Made by a program: the position numbers and the translations under genes. DNA of 64,000 bases from Calonectria ilicicola (Eukaryota > Ascomycota > Sordariomycetes > Hypocreales > Nectriaceae). The stretch lies in the NCBI GenBank assembly GCA_020809705.1, contig CP085825.1, positions 7,254,001-7,318,000 of the forward strand. Reading direction: 5' to 3'. Each line of letters begins with the position of its first letter. Position 1 is the stretch's first letter. The notes under the pieces are model-generated. The model saw only the letters and a list, made by a program, of their open reading frames with translations. It was not told where the DNA came from and ran no database searches. Of the stretch, positions 23,113-34,263 are shown one piece after another.

Positions 23113-23537
23113 TAAAAGGCCGGACCGGCCTGTGCCAAGCAAGAAGAAAGTTCCTTCTAAAAGCAAGGCATTACTCTTTCCAGAACATGACATAACCAGC
23201 AGTACCATCTGCTATACTCACTATCATTAGCCTAGAAGCCCATGTGCCCATCCGGGAAATACCTCTTCCAGGGTTACTCCACTGGTCCTCACTTATTGAA
23301 GAAAATTTGGAAATTCTGAATCAGCAAATGCACACCATTACTGTTCTCAAAGAAGCTCTGTGAATGTGTCCACTAGCCCGCAGGTTTTGCGACAGGTAGA
23401 AAGAATACACTGATTTTCCTACATATTTGATTTTCAGCTTCAGCTATTTTCGTACAACGTATCCCTGCTCTGTGCACACTGCATTTCAAAATCTTGGCCT
23501 CGGTTTACACTCTTTCTAATGCCGTTCAAAGACGGTC
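23113..23537. other. Spacer between the two large transposons
   Basis: Starts with the right copy of the TAAAAGGC duplication (23113-23120) and ends with the CGGTC duplication of the copia element (23533-23537). Short peptide-like frames occur but none can be assigned. Confidence 0.4.
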
Positions 23538-23712
23538 TATCACACTTTGGTCATTGGGTCATAACGAGAGATTGAAAGAGCCTTAATTCCTATGAAATAA
23601 AGAGCAGTCAACTATGTGTTTTATAGCTAGGTCCAGCCCTAATTGGCTGTGGGGCTGTGATAACGCATTGAGGCTGTGAGGCCATTGAGGCTAGCTACAA
23701 TTAGTCTCCACA
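23538..23712 (-). repeat. copia LTR, 3' copy (element on minus strand)
   Basis: 175 bp. It differs from the other copy at nine sites, every one a C/T difference on the plus strand. Outer edge TATCACACTTTGG, inner edge TCTCCACA. Confidence 0.92.
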
Positions 23713-25379
23713 CACCCCCCATTCTACAGTCTGTTGTTGTGAACTATTGAATATTATAAATAGCTTCACCTTTATTGCCATAACTTCATACAAATGAACA
23801 TAACGATTGAAATTGTTCCTTGGAGTAATACCTTAGAAGTAACTGTAAGGCTATGCTCCTTAGAGCGTAAGAAACTTAGTTTCGAGTGATGTTTATAATT
23901 TAATATGGTTAAAGTTTATAAATATTGCGGTTTCTTATGCCTATAATCTTGCTCCTTTCTTCCTTATCTATCTCTAGCTCCAGTACAATGGTCTAAGATT
24001 TCTTTCTCTTACTTATAAGTGTGTATAATAGTTTTATTTATATTTGCTAATATTATATTCTAGCCTATTATTACTTATTCCTAGTGCATTGCTACTAAGG
24101 GATTTAATCCCAAGCTAGTGTAAACTCCTTTGCTGTCTACTTCTAAGTGTGCGCCTGTAAGTGTTTTTATACTCACTTCCTATATTTCATATAGCTAATC
24201 TATGTTCCATAGCGTGCCCAGACCGCCGAGCCTAGAACTCCTAGTTCTCAAGCTAAGACTCCAGGTTCTTGCACTCTAGACTCTTCTTCTTATGCTTGAC
24301 CTTTGGCTTCTAGCGCTTTAGGAGTACCATTTGATCTGCCCTATGAGAATTACCTATGCTCTACTATTATTGGAAAGGGCTAGCTTGAGAATTGCTATAT
24401 AGTAGAGGGATGTTCTAAGCGTTATGTTGCTTATAGAGTAAGTAATTATTAATATTACCCTTAGTACACTTATATTAGCTAGTTTTATATTCTATTACTG
24501 ACTTATAAATAATTATTAAGTATTTATACTTTTAGTATATTATTTTATTATTACTTTAGATAATAGAAAGTATTAAATAAGTGAGCACTATTTAATCCAT
24601 CTAGAGCTCTATATTAACTAATTATATAGATAGTAATTTATATAAAGTATATCCTTTATCTATTTATAAAGATATTGGATAAGAGTTCTGAGCTTTTTAA
24701 GTAAGGTGCTAGTGAGGTGGTTACTTAGGGAGTAGGTGGAGGAAAGTCCTAAGATGTTATTAATAATTTAGAGGAGTGATATTTATGTATTTATATTTTA
24801 CTTAATAAGTTTATAAATATTATTATTATTTAAAGTATACTTAAAAAGTAATATAGTATATAGTTTAATAGTTTTAAGTATTACTTAAAAAAAGTTAAAA
24901 TAAGCTTAATTCAGTAAATTATTTTTCTTTATATATCACTTTTACTTTATTTAGCTAAGATCTATTATATTTAATAATACTTAAAATTGCTCAAAGCATT
25001 ACCATGATAATACTTTAGTAAGCCCATCAGCAGGTATTTGCCTTATTTCCAGATAAGTTATCTCAAAGAAGCCCTTTTTATACTCTTAATATAACCACAT
25101 ATTCATAATATTAACATACTATAGCTAGGTTATTATTCGGCTACCTTTTTCAATAACAAGTTGTATGGTTTAGAGGTTATTACATTATAGGTTCTAGTCT
25201 GCCTCTAGGTTAAAGCGTATTTTATTAAAAAGGCGTTTTAGGCTAATTGTTTCCTTTGCGGTATGTTCTAAAGTGAGCATTTCTACCTTTATTGTTAATG
25301 TTGTTACAGTGGCTTGGCAGGTGGCCTTCCACATGACTAGTCCGCCAAATAGGCTTATCATATAGCCTTGTGAAGACCT

Positions 25380-25991
25380 TTATGTTTCAGGGTCGTTAGT
25401 GAAAGAGGCATTGCTGGTGATTACTATAGCTTGTAATTCACTGCTTTGACTGTATTGAATTGTGAGGCCTTGTGTTATGAAGAGATATTGAATAGCTTGG
25501 TTAGTAGTGTTTTGGTGCTCCTGACTTGGGTTGGTGAGAAAACGGGATAATAATAATGCTGCAAATGCAAGGTCCGGTCTAATCATTATTGCTGTATATA
25601 GTAGGGAACTGACTTTTTCCTGATATATCTTTATTTCCTGTGTAGTTGCTTGGTCTTGCCTTTTGGCTAGCTTTATTGCTGGAATTGGTATGCTAGGGTG
25701 AGTGTTTGTAGCATCCAATTTAAACTTTATAGCTATTTTCTTAATATATAAATTATAAGATAGATATATCTTATGCTTTATGCGGTCTTGAATTATCTTT
25801 ATACTTAGGAACCATTGTGCATCGCCTTTATCTAAGGTCTTATATATTTTCTTAATATCTTTCATTATTCCTAGTGCTATAGATGTATTATTTTTGTGAT
25901 ATAATACTAGAATATTATTTATAAAGAATATAATAAATATATTATAAGCTTTGGTGTAGAATAAGCAAGGCTCTTCTAAGCTAGCTTCCAT
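25380..25991 (-). pseudogene. copia reverse transcriptase / RNase H fragment
   Basis: The longest surviving open frame of the copia polyprotein, 203 residues. It covers the C-terminal part of the reverse transcriptase and the start of RNase H: AYNIFIIFFINNILVL stands where the family has YVDDIL, so both catalytic Asp are Asn. QWFLSIKIIQDR and MIRPDLAFAALLLSRF match the conserved thumb and connection blocks. TSNASFTNDPET stands where RNase H has SDASFADDPET, again Asp to Asn. The enzyme would be inactive. The flanking sequence continues the domain with stops. Confidence 0.88.
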
Positions 25992-27428
25992 TCCTAGCTT
26001 CTTGAGGGTTAAAGTAAACTTATTAAACTATAGCTAGGGCAAGTCCTTAAGACTATATAAAGCTCGGTCTAGCTTTATATATTAATTTAACTACTTAAAT
26101 CCATCTAGTAATTTGTATATAACTAATATACTGTCTTTACTTTTTATTATATTAATAAAGGCATTAATAATATTAAATTACTTGATTTCTAGGTTAAATT
26201 AAGCAACTAGAGCAATGATTATATAGAATGACCGTGCTGCGAGTATTATAGCGTATATGCTCTTAATTATAGAGCTTTCCTATAAGTTATCTCAAATATA
26301 TAACCTCACCTTATATCATTTAAGATATCTATTTTAATTGAATTTGTAAGTGAAGACCTATTTGAGCGGCAGCGGTTTAGTTCATGCCTTTGTGTGCTCT
26401 ATTTCTCTCTATATTCCCTTTTTAATTAGGGTTCTAACCTCCTGGTGTACTACTTGAATAAATAGCTCATTCAATAGGTGTTTTGTTATCTCTCTCCAGT
26501 TCTATGGGGGCTTGAGAAGGTTGTCTTGGTGTAGCTTGGGGCAGTTTGGTGCCGCACTAATCCAAGTAGCTTCCTTTTACTTTACTACTCCTATAAGTAT
26601 TATAAATATGATTTAAATACTCTTAAAATCTATGTAATTTATCTTATGGTGATTAGTCATAAAGAAATTCAATATCAGGTCCTTATTACAATCTTGCCAT
26701 ATTAAAGTCCTTTGGTTCTACCTTATATTACTTCTTTGAGCTTGGTGATGGTGTGTTTGTGCGCCTGTAAGTATTTAAATAACTGGTTGGCCTTACCTTT
26801 AACCTCCGTCTCTTCTGCATGTAGGTCCTGACTCCTGTTCTTGGCTTTGTGGTATGCTAGTATTGATAATGATTGTAAGCTCTGGTAGCTTAGATAGCGG
26901 CGTAGCTATTACTTCCTCTACTACCTCGCTCACTAGTTGGTTTGTTGTTTGCTTTAACTATTCTGATTGCTTATCCACTGTCTTGGGTGTATATACCCCT
27001 GAGCTTGTGGACTGTTCTATTAGTGGTTGGTTTGTTATGCTTATCTTTATTTATTATACTTAACTTATGCTCTATTAAGCTTCTACCATACTCCTTAAAT
27101 ACACATTTTCTAATTCTAGAGTTTATTCTAGTATTTAAAGTTTTGTAAGCATTTAATTAAGTATATACTCAGTATCTTTTACTGTACTTTAAGTAGTTGT
27201 TTCTATGCTTATAGGCGCCTCCACCCTCAAGTTCAAACCTGCGGACATTGGTCCTTGCAAAGATCCCTCGTATATTACCTTATTATCGATTTCCTCTTTG
27301 ATTTAGAGAGCCCAATCTTTGAGTTAGATAACCGTATGCTCGGCTAAGCTTGGCTTATCTAGTTCATAACCGATGTGCTTATTGAATTGCACATTTTAAA
27401 TTATAATAACCTTTGCAAGTTGAGGTAT

Positions 27429-27641
27429 CTATATACAATATATATTGTAAGCTGTATATCCCACCAAATACCTTATATGGCCTCTAGGGCTGACTTTTAT
27501 ATCTCTCTTTTGTTGGCCCAACGCCCTGCCTCCAACTAAAGGATAGGCGCGGCAACTATATACATACACACCGTTCCAATCAGGTCTCAGGTCAACCGTA
27601 AGCTCTCTTATTGGTAAAGGAGCATGATGCCTAAACCACAT
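27429..27641 (-). pseudogene. copia integrase C-terminal fragment
   Basis: A 70-codon open frame ending KVSPRGHIRYLVGY..NIYCI corresponds to the block KLDPRGHIGYLVGYDSTNIYRIW at the C-terminal side of copia integrases. It marks the position of integrase upstream of the reverse transcriptase on the minus strand. Confidence 0.75.
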
Positions 27642-30185
27642 ATCTAACCTCTCAAGTGAGGATATCTAATTCCTTGTCTTTAAAGGTAATATATTAAGCA
27701 AGTATACAGCTATTCTAGTGCTTTCTGGCTATAGCTTTACTGGAAGCTTTGCTCCATTGAGCATTACATTGGACTTATTTATTACTTCTTGACCTGTGCG
27801 TTTAATGGTACTATTTAGCTTGTGGGTCTCTGGTAGAGAGAGCTCCAAATCTATACCTTGTTCGCGCGCCTATTTTTGATATTTAATTAGATCTTTAATT
27901 ATAATAGTAGCAACCTTATTATTATACCTAATAACATATATCGAGAGACCAAATTGCCTCTTAACCTAGCTCTTAAACCAAAATAACTTATTAAACACAG
28001 TAGTTCCTTACTTATTAGTAATAGGTTACGCATAAAACATACCATTATATTTGTCTTTTATAACTAGGAGCTAGTTGGAGCTATTATATCCTCTAGGGTA
28101 GTCTTGCAAGTCCCAGTGAATATGCTAAAACGGCCTTGGTGAACGGTGGTCTAACTGCTTGCATAATATAACCTATTTTGCATATATTTAAGCATAGGTC
28201 TTATAGTCTATTCTTGTAATTCCTTTGATTTGCATATTGTAACCCCTTCTTACTAGCTCCCTTAGCGCTATAGCTCTAAGGTGCCCTGCTTGTTTGTGCT
28301 ACAGTTCCTTAATATCCTCCCTTGGCTTTGGAGGGTCCCTTGAAAGTCTGAACTGATGAGTGGAGCTTTGCCTCCTTTGTTCCAGTGTGGTAATGATTAG
28401 CTGAATGCCTGTGTTGTTGATTGGAACTATATTATTGAGTATTGGTTGGTTTAATAGGTAGATAGAGATAGGCTTATATTGAAGAACTATTATATTATAT
28501 ATGTATTCGCACTTAATTAAAAAGATGCTCTGCTCTAGGCTTCTAAAATATAAAGAGTAATTAAAGCTATAATACCAGACTCCAATCTTCTTTAAATGAG
28601 CTTCTAATATAATATTAGTATAAAATCCTTTTACTATAATAATATTATTAAGCTCTAAATTAACTATGTGAGTACTAGTTAAGTCTTTAAATAGATTCTT
28701 TAGTATATATTTGTCTTTTCCTATGATTGGAAATTGGCTTGAGCTTGCCTCTATATAGCCTCCTTTTTCTAATATAAAGGATCCTTTTATAAGCCATTCC
28801 TTTAAATTAATTAAGTAAATAGTGCTATAGTTATTAATTAGTGTGCTCTAATGGAGTAGGTAAAGAGCTGTTTCTAATGTTATAAACACTAATATAGCTT
28901 TCTATACTATATATAATAATATTAGGTCGAGAACTATAGCTACAATAGTTAATGGAACTACGTTTTGCTTATTATTTTTTATAATCATTATAGTAGATAT
29001 CTAATCTTTTTATACTACCTCTTTATAAAGCTTATTCTATTTAGACTCCTGAAATTATATATGTATGTAAGCATAATCCTCATCTGTTGGCTTTTTATTA
29101 AGCTTGAAATTAGAGTCTCCTGTAAGTATATATTGAAGGTATATACACTTAATTACTATAAATTTATAGAATTTTCTATTATATAAACATTTAGGGCTCT
29201 TAAAAGAGGCCGTTTACTATATCTCTAAGAGGTCTCCTAGTATAGCATAAACGCCTATACACTTAGAATTTAATTAGCTTAAGATAACTCTTAGGAAGAC
29301 ATTTCCATAGCTCTTAAGTGAGTTAATTACTTATTTCTTAACTTCTTTTTCTGTAAGTTAATTCAATTGATTCTATGCCCAAGAAGGAGCAAACTAAGCA
29401 CCAACTACTTGGAGGAAATCACGAATAACAAGCATTCCTTTAACCTTAGAGATATTATAAGTATTGCCCTGAGCTTAGATTGAACTTTAAGTTATATACT
29501 AAACTTTGGATTTTTAATTTATATGATTAATATCTTTTAGATAGTTTGTATAATGCAGTCTTATCTCATCAATTATACTATTTTCTTCTAATACAAACTT
29601 TATCTTAAGAGCTTTAATAAGCTCATAAGTAATATAATCTTTATATTATTTAGTAATCTTATTAATAATTTCTTAATAATAAACTTTCTTAATAATCTTA
29701 ATAATCTAAGTGCACAGAGCTAACTCCCCTCAAGCTCGCTCTTTAAAGGTAATAAGCTTAAAGTCAGCCATTTTAAGCTCTATTCCTAGCCTTGCGATAA
29801 CATCTACATCTTGCAGTACGCCTGTTCGTCCCTTTTCCTTCCATTCATCCCTCATCTTTTTCTCCATTTTGTTAAAGGATATTGGATTGGGAGCAGTGTT
29901 TGAATTGTTTACTATATTTTCTTTATTAGGGTTGATGTGTTCCCAAAGCCCTAGGCTCTATGCATAACCTCTTAGCACAAAGATCCATTCAATCCATTAC
30001 TCTAATAAGTAGAGTTTAATGGTAGTCAGAAGTCTTTGGGCGCTCGCAATACCAATGTTAACGGTCATTTTAAGTGTATAATAGCAATGATTGCTATGTC
30101 TGGTATTAGTAAATAGCGAAAAGGAGCGTTGTCTGGTTTATTCAACTGAATATAAGATATGACAGTGGAAGTTGCTGGCTTATGT

Positions 30186-30204
30186 AGCCACCCGGGCTTA
30201 TAAC
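30186..30204 (-). other. Putative primer-binding site of the copia element
   Basis: Directly inside the 5' LTR the minus strand reads GTTATAAGCCCGGGTGGC. This resembles the complement of the anticodon-arm part of initiator tRNA-Met (GTTATGAGCCC), the half-tRNA primer used by Drosophila copia, with one G-to-A change. Assigned by resemblance only. Confidence 0.45.
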
Positions 30205-30379
30205 TATTACACTTTGGTTATTGGGTTATAATGAGAGATTGAAAGAGCCTTAATTCCTATGAAATAAAGAGCAGTCAACTATGTGTTTTATAGCTAGGTC
30301 CAGCCCTAATTGGCTGTGGGGCTGCGACAACGCATTGAGGCCGTGAGGCCATTGAGGCCAGCCACAATTAGTCTCCACA
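30205..30379 (-). repeat. copia LTR, 5' copy (element on minus strand)
   Basis: 175 bp, same length and edges as the left copy, with nine C/T differences. Outer edge borders the CGGTC duplication at 30380-30384. Confidence 0.92.
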
Positions 30380-30384
30380 CGGTC

Positions 30385-31922
30385 CATTTACGATTCCTCA
30401 ACAGGCAAGTCATACCCCACAGAAGGCTATCTAATTTGGCCCATCGGTGTGGGAATTCACCGGCACACCGCCACTTGGGCTCCAGTCCCGGCGATTTCTC
30501 GATGACTCTGTGAAGAGAGAAACATTTATCCATTTCTCGTGGACCCACGAATTTTATTAGACAAATCATCATCATGGCTAAAGGGGAAGTAATTTCAGGT
30601 TGAACACTATGAGAATTTGAGGCTAGGGCCGCATTTGATGAACTGGATATTTTTGCAATGAAACTGGTCTTGAAATCCAATTTGGCAAATAGGCCTACAA
30701 AATTCGGCAGGGCGCAACAAAGTTCAGAGAGAGTATGCCAGGCAGGCTACGATCACGAGCATATGGACTGTAGTTCCTACTCGACCTTCCATCTGCAGTA
30801 ACTAGCCGGTTAAGGATCTTTTTTACGAAAATTGGTCACCTGCTAGTGTGCCGATGAAAGGCAAAAGCTCCTACTAACTTAAAGAAGATCCCTGGGGGCT
30901 CCTGATTAGGCAGCAATGTTTTGATGATCACGCCACCGTGGCGGGGCGATGCAGGTGACGGGTCTCATAAGCTTAGGCATTGTTAGACAGGCATTATGGA
31001 GGGAATCGGAGTTGATATTACCGCACAAGAGGGGGCTGGTCTTCCCATTGGGTAGCGAGATTTAAATATTATAATGAGTAGAATCTTGACATATCCAGAA
31101 GTGCCATGGATATGATTTGTGCCTTTTAGGTACTGTGCGGGTTTTTCTCCTTGTCGTTTGGAAAATTTTGACCACCAGTAAACTTGAGGTCTTCTCCATA
31201 GCACCTATCAGTTTTTTTCTCTTCAAGATTCTACAGTGGATGACTCTAGATGGTCTGATTGTTTGGTGTCGATGCACGAGGAATGAGGTAGCATCCCTCC
31301 ACAGGTGTGTATTGTTGCTAAATTCTAGGCTCTATCAATGCCAATCAGCTGTTGCGTGAAAAGATTTTCGTTTCAACCACACCTGATTTAGGTCATATTG
31401 TTAGGATCAAAGACACACTTGTGTCAACATGCGGTGCGTTCAGGGTACTGATTTTTGTTCTGTGGGTCCTCAGCCTACTGTTAAGGTACCAATTCATCTT
31501 GGTCAAGAACTAGCAATGTTGGCTTTAATTAGGCATGCTCGGGCACATGCCAAAGGGGTTAACTGGAATGTTTCAAACCATACCCATTTTGGCTTGAGGC
31601 TTAGGTATCTGGACCAAAGGATGGACATAGCTCCTTACACAAATGTGAAAGTAGCCCCCACCTTCACAGCTGTGGAGGCACGGTTGGCCAGCAGGCTAGC
31701 CTTGGCAAGGCACACTCGGCTGAATTTTGTTATGTCTAAAATATTCATAACTTAATCGTTATGCATGATATAACAAAAACCACAAAGGTTGCCCTTGGAG
31801 GTTCTTGATTTGGAACAGTTTGCGAATCTTTTTAATTTTCTTTAACTGCGTATGTAGTCTTAACCTCAAAGGCGAGACTACCCTCATCGCATCTTTCCGA
31901 CACAACCAATACCCTAGTTGCT
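30385..31922. other. Intergenic between the copia element and zinc-finger-like gene B
   Basis: Short open frames are present (for example on the minus strand from 30680, which runs into the LTR and is therefore partly artefact). No family motif or splice structure was recognised. Confidence 0.4.
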
Positions 31923-33323
31923 ATGATGCGTTGGGCGCCTACCCAGCACATCAGTGCAAAGCGTCCAGCAGTTTGCAAAAGAGACCTCCAACCCAGAAAA
32001 GAGACATGCCATCGGGACATAACACATATTTTGATTGACTCTCTTTGCATTAACGGGCTGCTGGCTAGCAAAGATCAGAGCACCTCAAAACTTGATCATT
32101 TGTCGCCCCCGTTTGGGCCAACACCACGGCCGACTTTATTGACTAGAGCTGTCTCCTCTCGATTTCCCAACGACACTTACAATGTGGATATTTCCAGTTG
32201 TATCAGTATCAATCTAAAATTGGATAGAGATGTCCATGCCGAAGTGGAGCAACACGAGGCAAAAGGCAGATCCAATCAAATCCCTGTTAATGGGACCGCC
32301 ACTGAAGAAAACCACGTCGATTTATACCAGTCTTTAGCGCAAGAGTCGGGACTTTTTATTCCTGCAAGTTCAAAACAAGATCCTTTTCATCGGCTATCGG
32401 CGGTAGAGTCAGCTGGCACCAAAAGAAACAGATCTGGACAGTCAAAAGATCACATTCGATGGGATACTCTGTATTCAGGTTCTTCTAGTGTCTGCAGCAA
32501 TTCAGATTCAGGCCAAGACAGCTATGAGGACTTGATGGATGAGACCAGCACTTCTCGAAAATATGTTCTAGCTGCCGATCACTCATTTCAAATTATTCAG
32601 GGAGAGCTTTTAGATTTCTCAATGCATAACTTCAGTACGTGGAAGAGGTCTGTGAGATATGCGATACCTCCCAGAGACAGGCTACAATGTCATAAGCGCG
32701 CCAAGTATCATCAAAGAACAGCCCCAGATGGTTATGATACGACGATTCCTAGTGAATATTTTCATTGGGCCTGCCCTTTTTACAGAAATGATCCTGTCAA
32801 GTACCAAGGTTGTTTACGCAATCATGATTTTCAAGATATTAGAAGCATTATTCAACACCTTCTTTTCGATCACATGAAACCACCCTACTGTTCAATCTGT
32901 TGGGATGTATTTGATGATGTAATGGTCCGGAATAACCATGTCCGGGCACGAGCGTGTAAGCTACGCACCCGGCAGGAAATTGATGGTCTCACTGTGGAGC
33001 AGGCTGCCAAGATAAAAAATCAAAGCAAATGGCATCTTGGTGAAATAAATTGGTGGTTACATATATCAGCCATTGTCTCTCCTAGGGCTGATAATTTTTG
33101 TTCTCCTCATCTTGATCAAGGTTTTGAGTTAGCAGTGTCTATGGTTCGCGACTACTGGGCAGTTTATGGAATGGATTTGATCCTACAACTTCTGGGGCGG
33201 CATGGGCTTCTTCAAACTAATCCAAACGACCTCAATGGACTAGACGCTCTGTATGAACTGACATTGAATGGTTTGATAGCCAAAATTTTGGAGGAATCAA
33301 CACCAAGACATGATCAGATCTAA
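31923..33323 (+). CDS. Zinc-finger-like fungal protein, member B of the local family
   Basis: Single-exon open frame of 466 residues from an ATG at 31923. The first 40 residues are basic and may be 5' leader, so a later start is possible. After a polar low-complexity region (about 40-280) comes the two-module core. The first starts WACPFYRNDPVKYQGC and ends IIQHLLFDH, C-x13-C..H-x4-H. The second starts YCSICWDVF and ends NNHVRARAC, C-x2-C..H-x5-C. Then follow RQEIDGLTVEQAAKIK and a Trp-rich segment KWHLGEINWWLHISAIVSP, corresponding to a conserved post-finger block of the family, and a helical C-terminus. It is related to the genes at 15815 and 34264, and convergent with the latter. Function unknown; a regulatory role is an inference from the fingers. 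Confidence 0.75.
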   Translation: MMRWAPTQHISAKRPAVCKRDLQPRKETCHRDITHILIDSLCINGLLASKDQSTSKLDHLSPPFGPTPRPTLLTRAVSSRFPNDTYNVDISSCISINLKLDRDVHAEVEQHEAKGRSNQIPVNGTATEENHVDLYQSLAQESGLFIPASSKQDPFHRLSAVESAGTKRNRSGQSKDHIRWDTLYSGSSSVCSNSDSGQDSYEDLMDETSTSRKYVLAADHSFQIIQGELLDFSMHNFSTWKRSVRYAIPPRDRLQCHKRAKYHQRTAPDGYDTTIPSEYFHWACPFYRNDPVKYQGCLRNHDFQDIRSIIQHLLFDHMKPPYCSICWDVFDDVMVRNNHVRARACKLRTRQEIDGLTVEQAAKIKNQSKWHLGEINWWLHISAIVSPRADNFCSPHLDQGFELAVSMVRDYWAVYGMDLILQLLGRHGLLQTNPNDLNGLDALYELTLNGLIAKILEESTPRHDQI

Positions 33324-34263
33324 GGTTCTAGGTTTAGATCAGTGAGCCATACTTGGCAATGAAGAATATATAGACGCTTTTAGAGAATATAGGTGGAGTC
33401 ATTTCATTAGTGCACAATAATTCTGCGGGATAATGTACTCCAAGGTTCAATAACCAGAGGCTCTATTAAGGAAACAGCAAGGGTGAATACGTTGGGATTC
33501 AGACTGGTTTTTTTTTGTTTGGCGAAGTGATACTTCTATATTGGTTTGACCCCAGTTACAAGGATGGTCAGGAAGTGATCTCAATCTACCAGATAACTAG
33601 TTGGAGCTCCTTCAAGTCATTCTTAGCTAGCAATAAGTAACTGTTATACACAATCTGTATAGGTACATTGAATGCACAGTAAGCTACCAACGCAACTACC
33701 CCAACCACGGATAAATTAAACGAATAGAATTGATAATTCTAGTTCAATACATTTATGCAATTCATTTATGACGACTTTTATTTTAAAAAAAAAAACCGAT
33801 CTATCTATTGCTCATCTTATGCTAGCTCCGAACTCATCCAACCCCAACGCAAATTTGAAGCGGTTTCCTCTTTAAGATACATTATAATGTACACAGCCTA
33901 ACCAGTATCCGATCAAGATAGATAATATAAAACCCCTTGTCCTTGCCTTTCCGACTTGCTTTTGCATGACCCAAAAAGATATCAAGAAGAAACCCGAGTG
34001 GCACAGTCGTCATCCACACCTTCATCAACATGTATACCCTCAAAGAGATCTGAATTCTCTAAATAATACGTCACACGATGAAAAGAATTAGAGAGGAGGA
34101 GAACAAAATAAAATAAAATAAAATAAAAGAAGAAGAAAGAAACCGACCAACTCAACAGATGTGATTCTAGAATCTGACTGACCCACCCTAATACACTTTT
34201 GTCATCTTTTTCATAGGTCGTGTATCAAGGCACTTCAATAACTCCATCAGGATTCTAATATTA
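33324..34263. other. Convergent 3' spacer with an AAAAT microsatellite
   Basis: Lies between the 3' ends of zinc-finger-like genes B and C. It holds an A run at about 33785-33796 and a pentanucleotide repeat (AAAAT)n at 34105-34128, and no coding sequence that could be supported. Confidence 0.5.
34105..34128 (+). repeat. Microsatellite (AAAAT)n
   Basis: Nearly five perfect units of AAAAT followed by GAAGAAGAAAG. A short simple repeat in the 3' flank of zinc-finger-like gene C. Confidence 0.8.

Larger units (their letters stand above)
23538..30379 (-). mobile_element. Complete Ty1/copia LTR retrotransposon, heavily RIP-mutated
   Basis: Two 175-bp direct LTRs (23538-23712, 30205-30379) enclose 6.5 kb. 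CGGTC is duplicated exactly outside both (23533-23537 and 30380-30384). Read on the minus strand the LTR starts TGTGGAGAC. The order on the minus strand is gag-like (about 29.9 kb), integrase end (KVSPRGHIRYLVGY at about 27.5 kb), then reverse transcriptase and start of RNase H (25.4-26.0 kb). Integrase before reverse transcriptase defines copia. Most of the interior is A/T rich with stops in all frames. A G run (GGGGGG on the minus strand) lies just before the 3' LTR and fits the polypurine tract. Confidence 0.93.

Noticed and set aside
23533..30384. Considered as one composite element with the neighbouring MULE
   Set aside because: Each has its own terminal structure and its own target duplication, separated by 420 bp of unrelated sequence.
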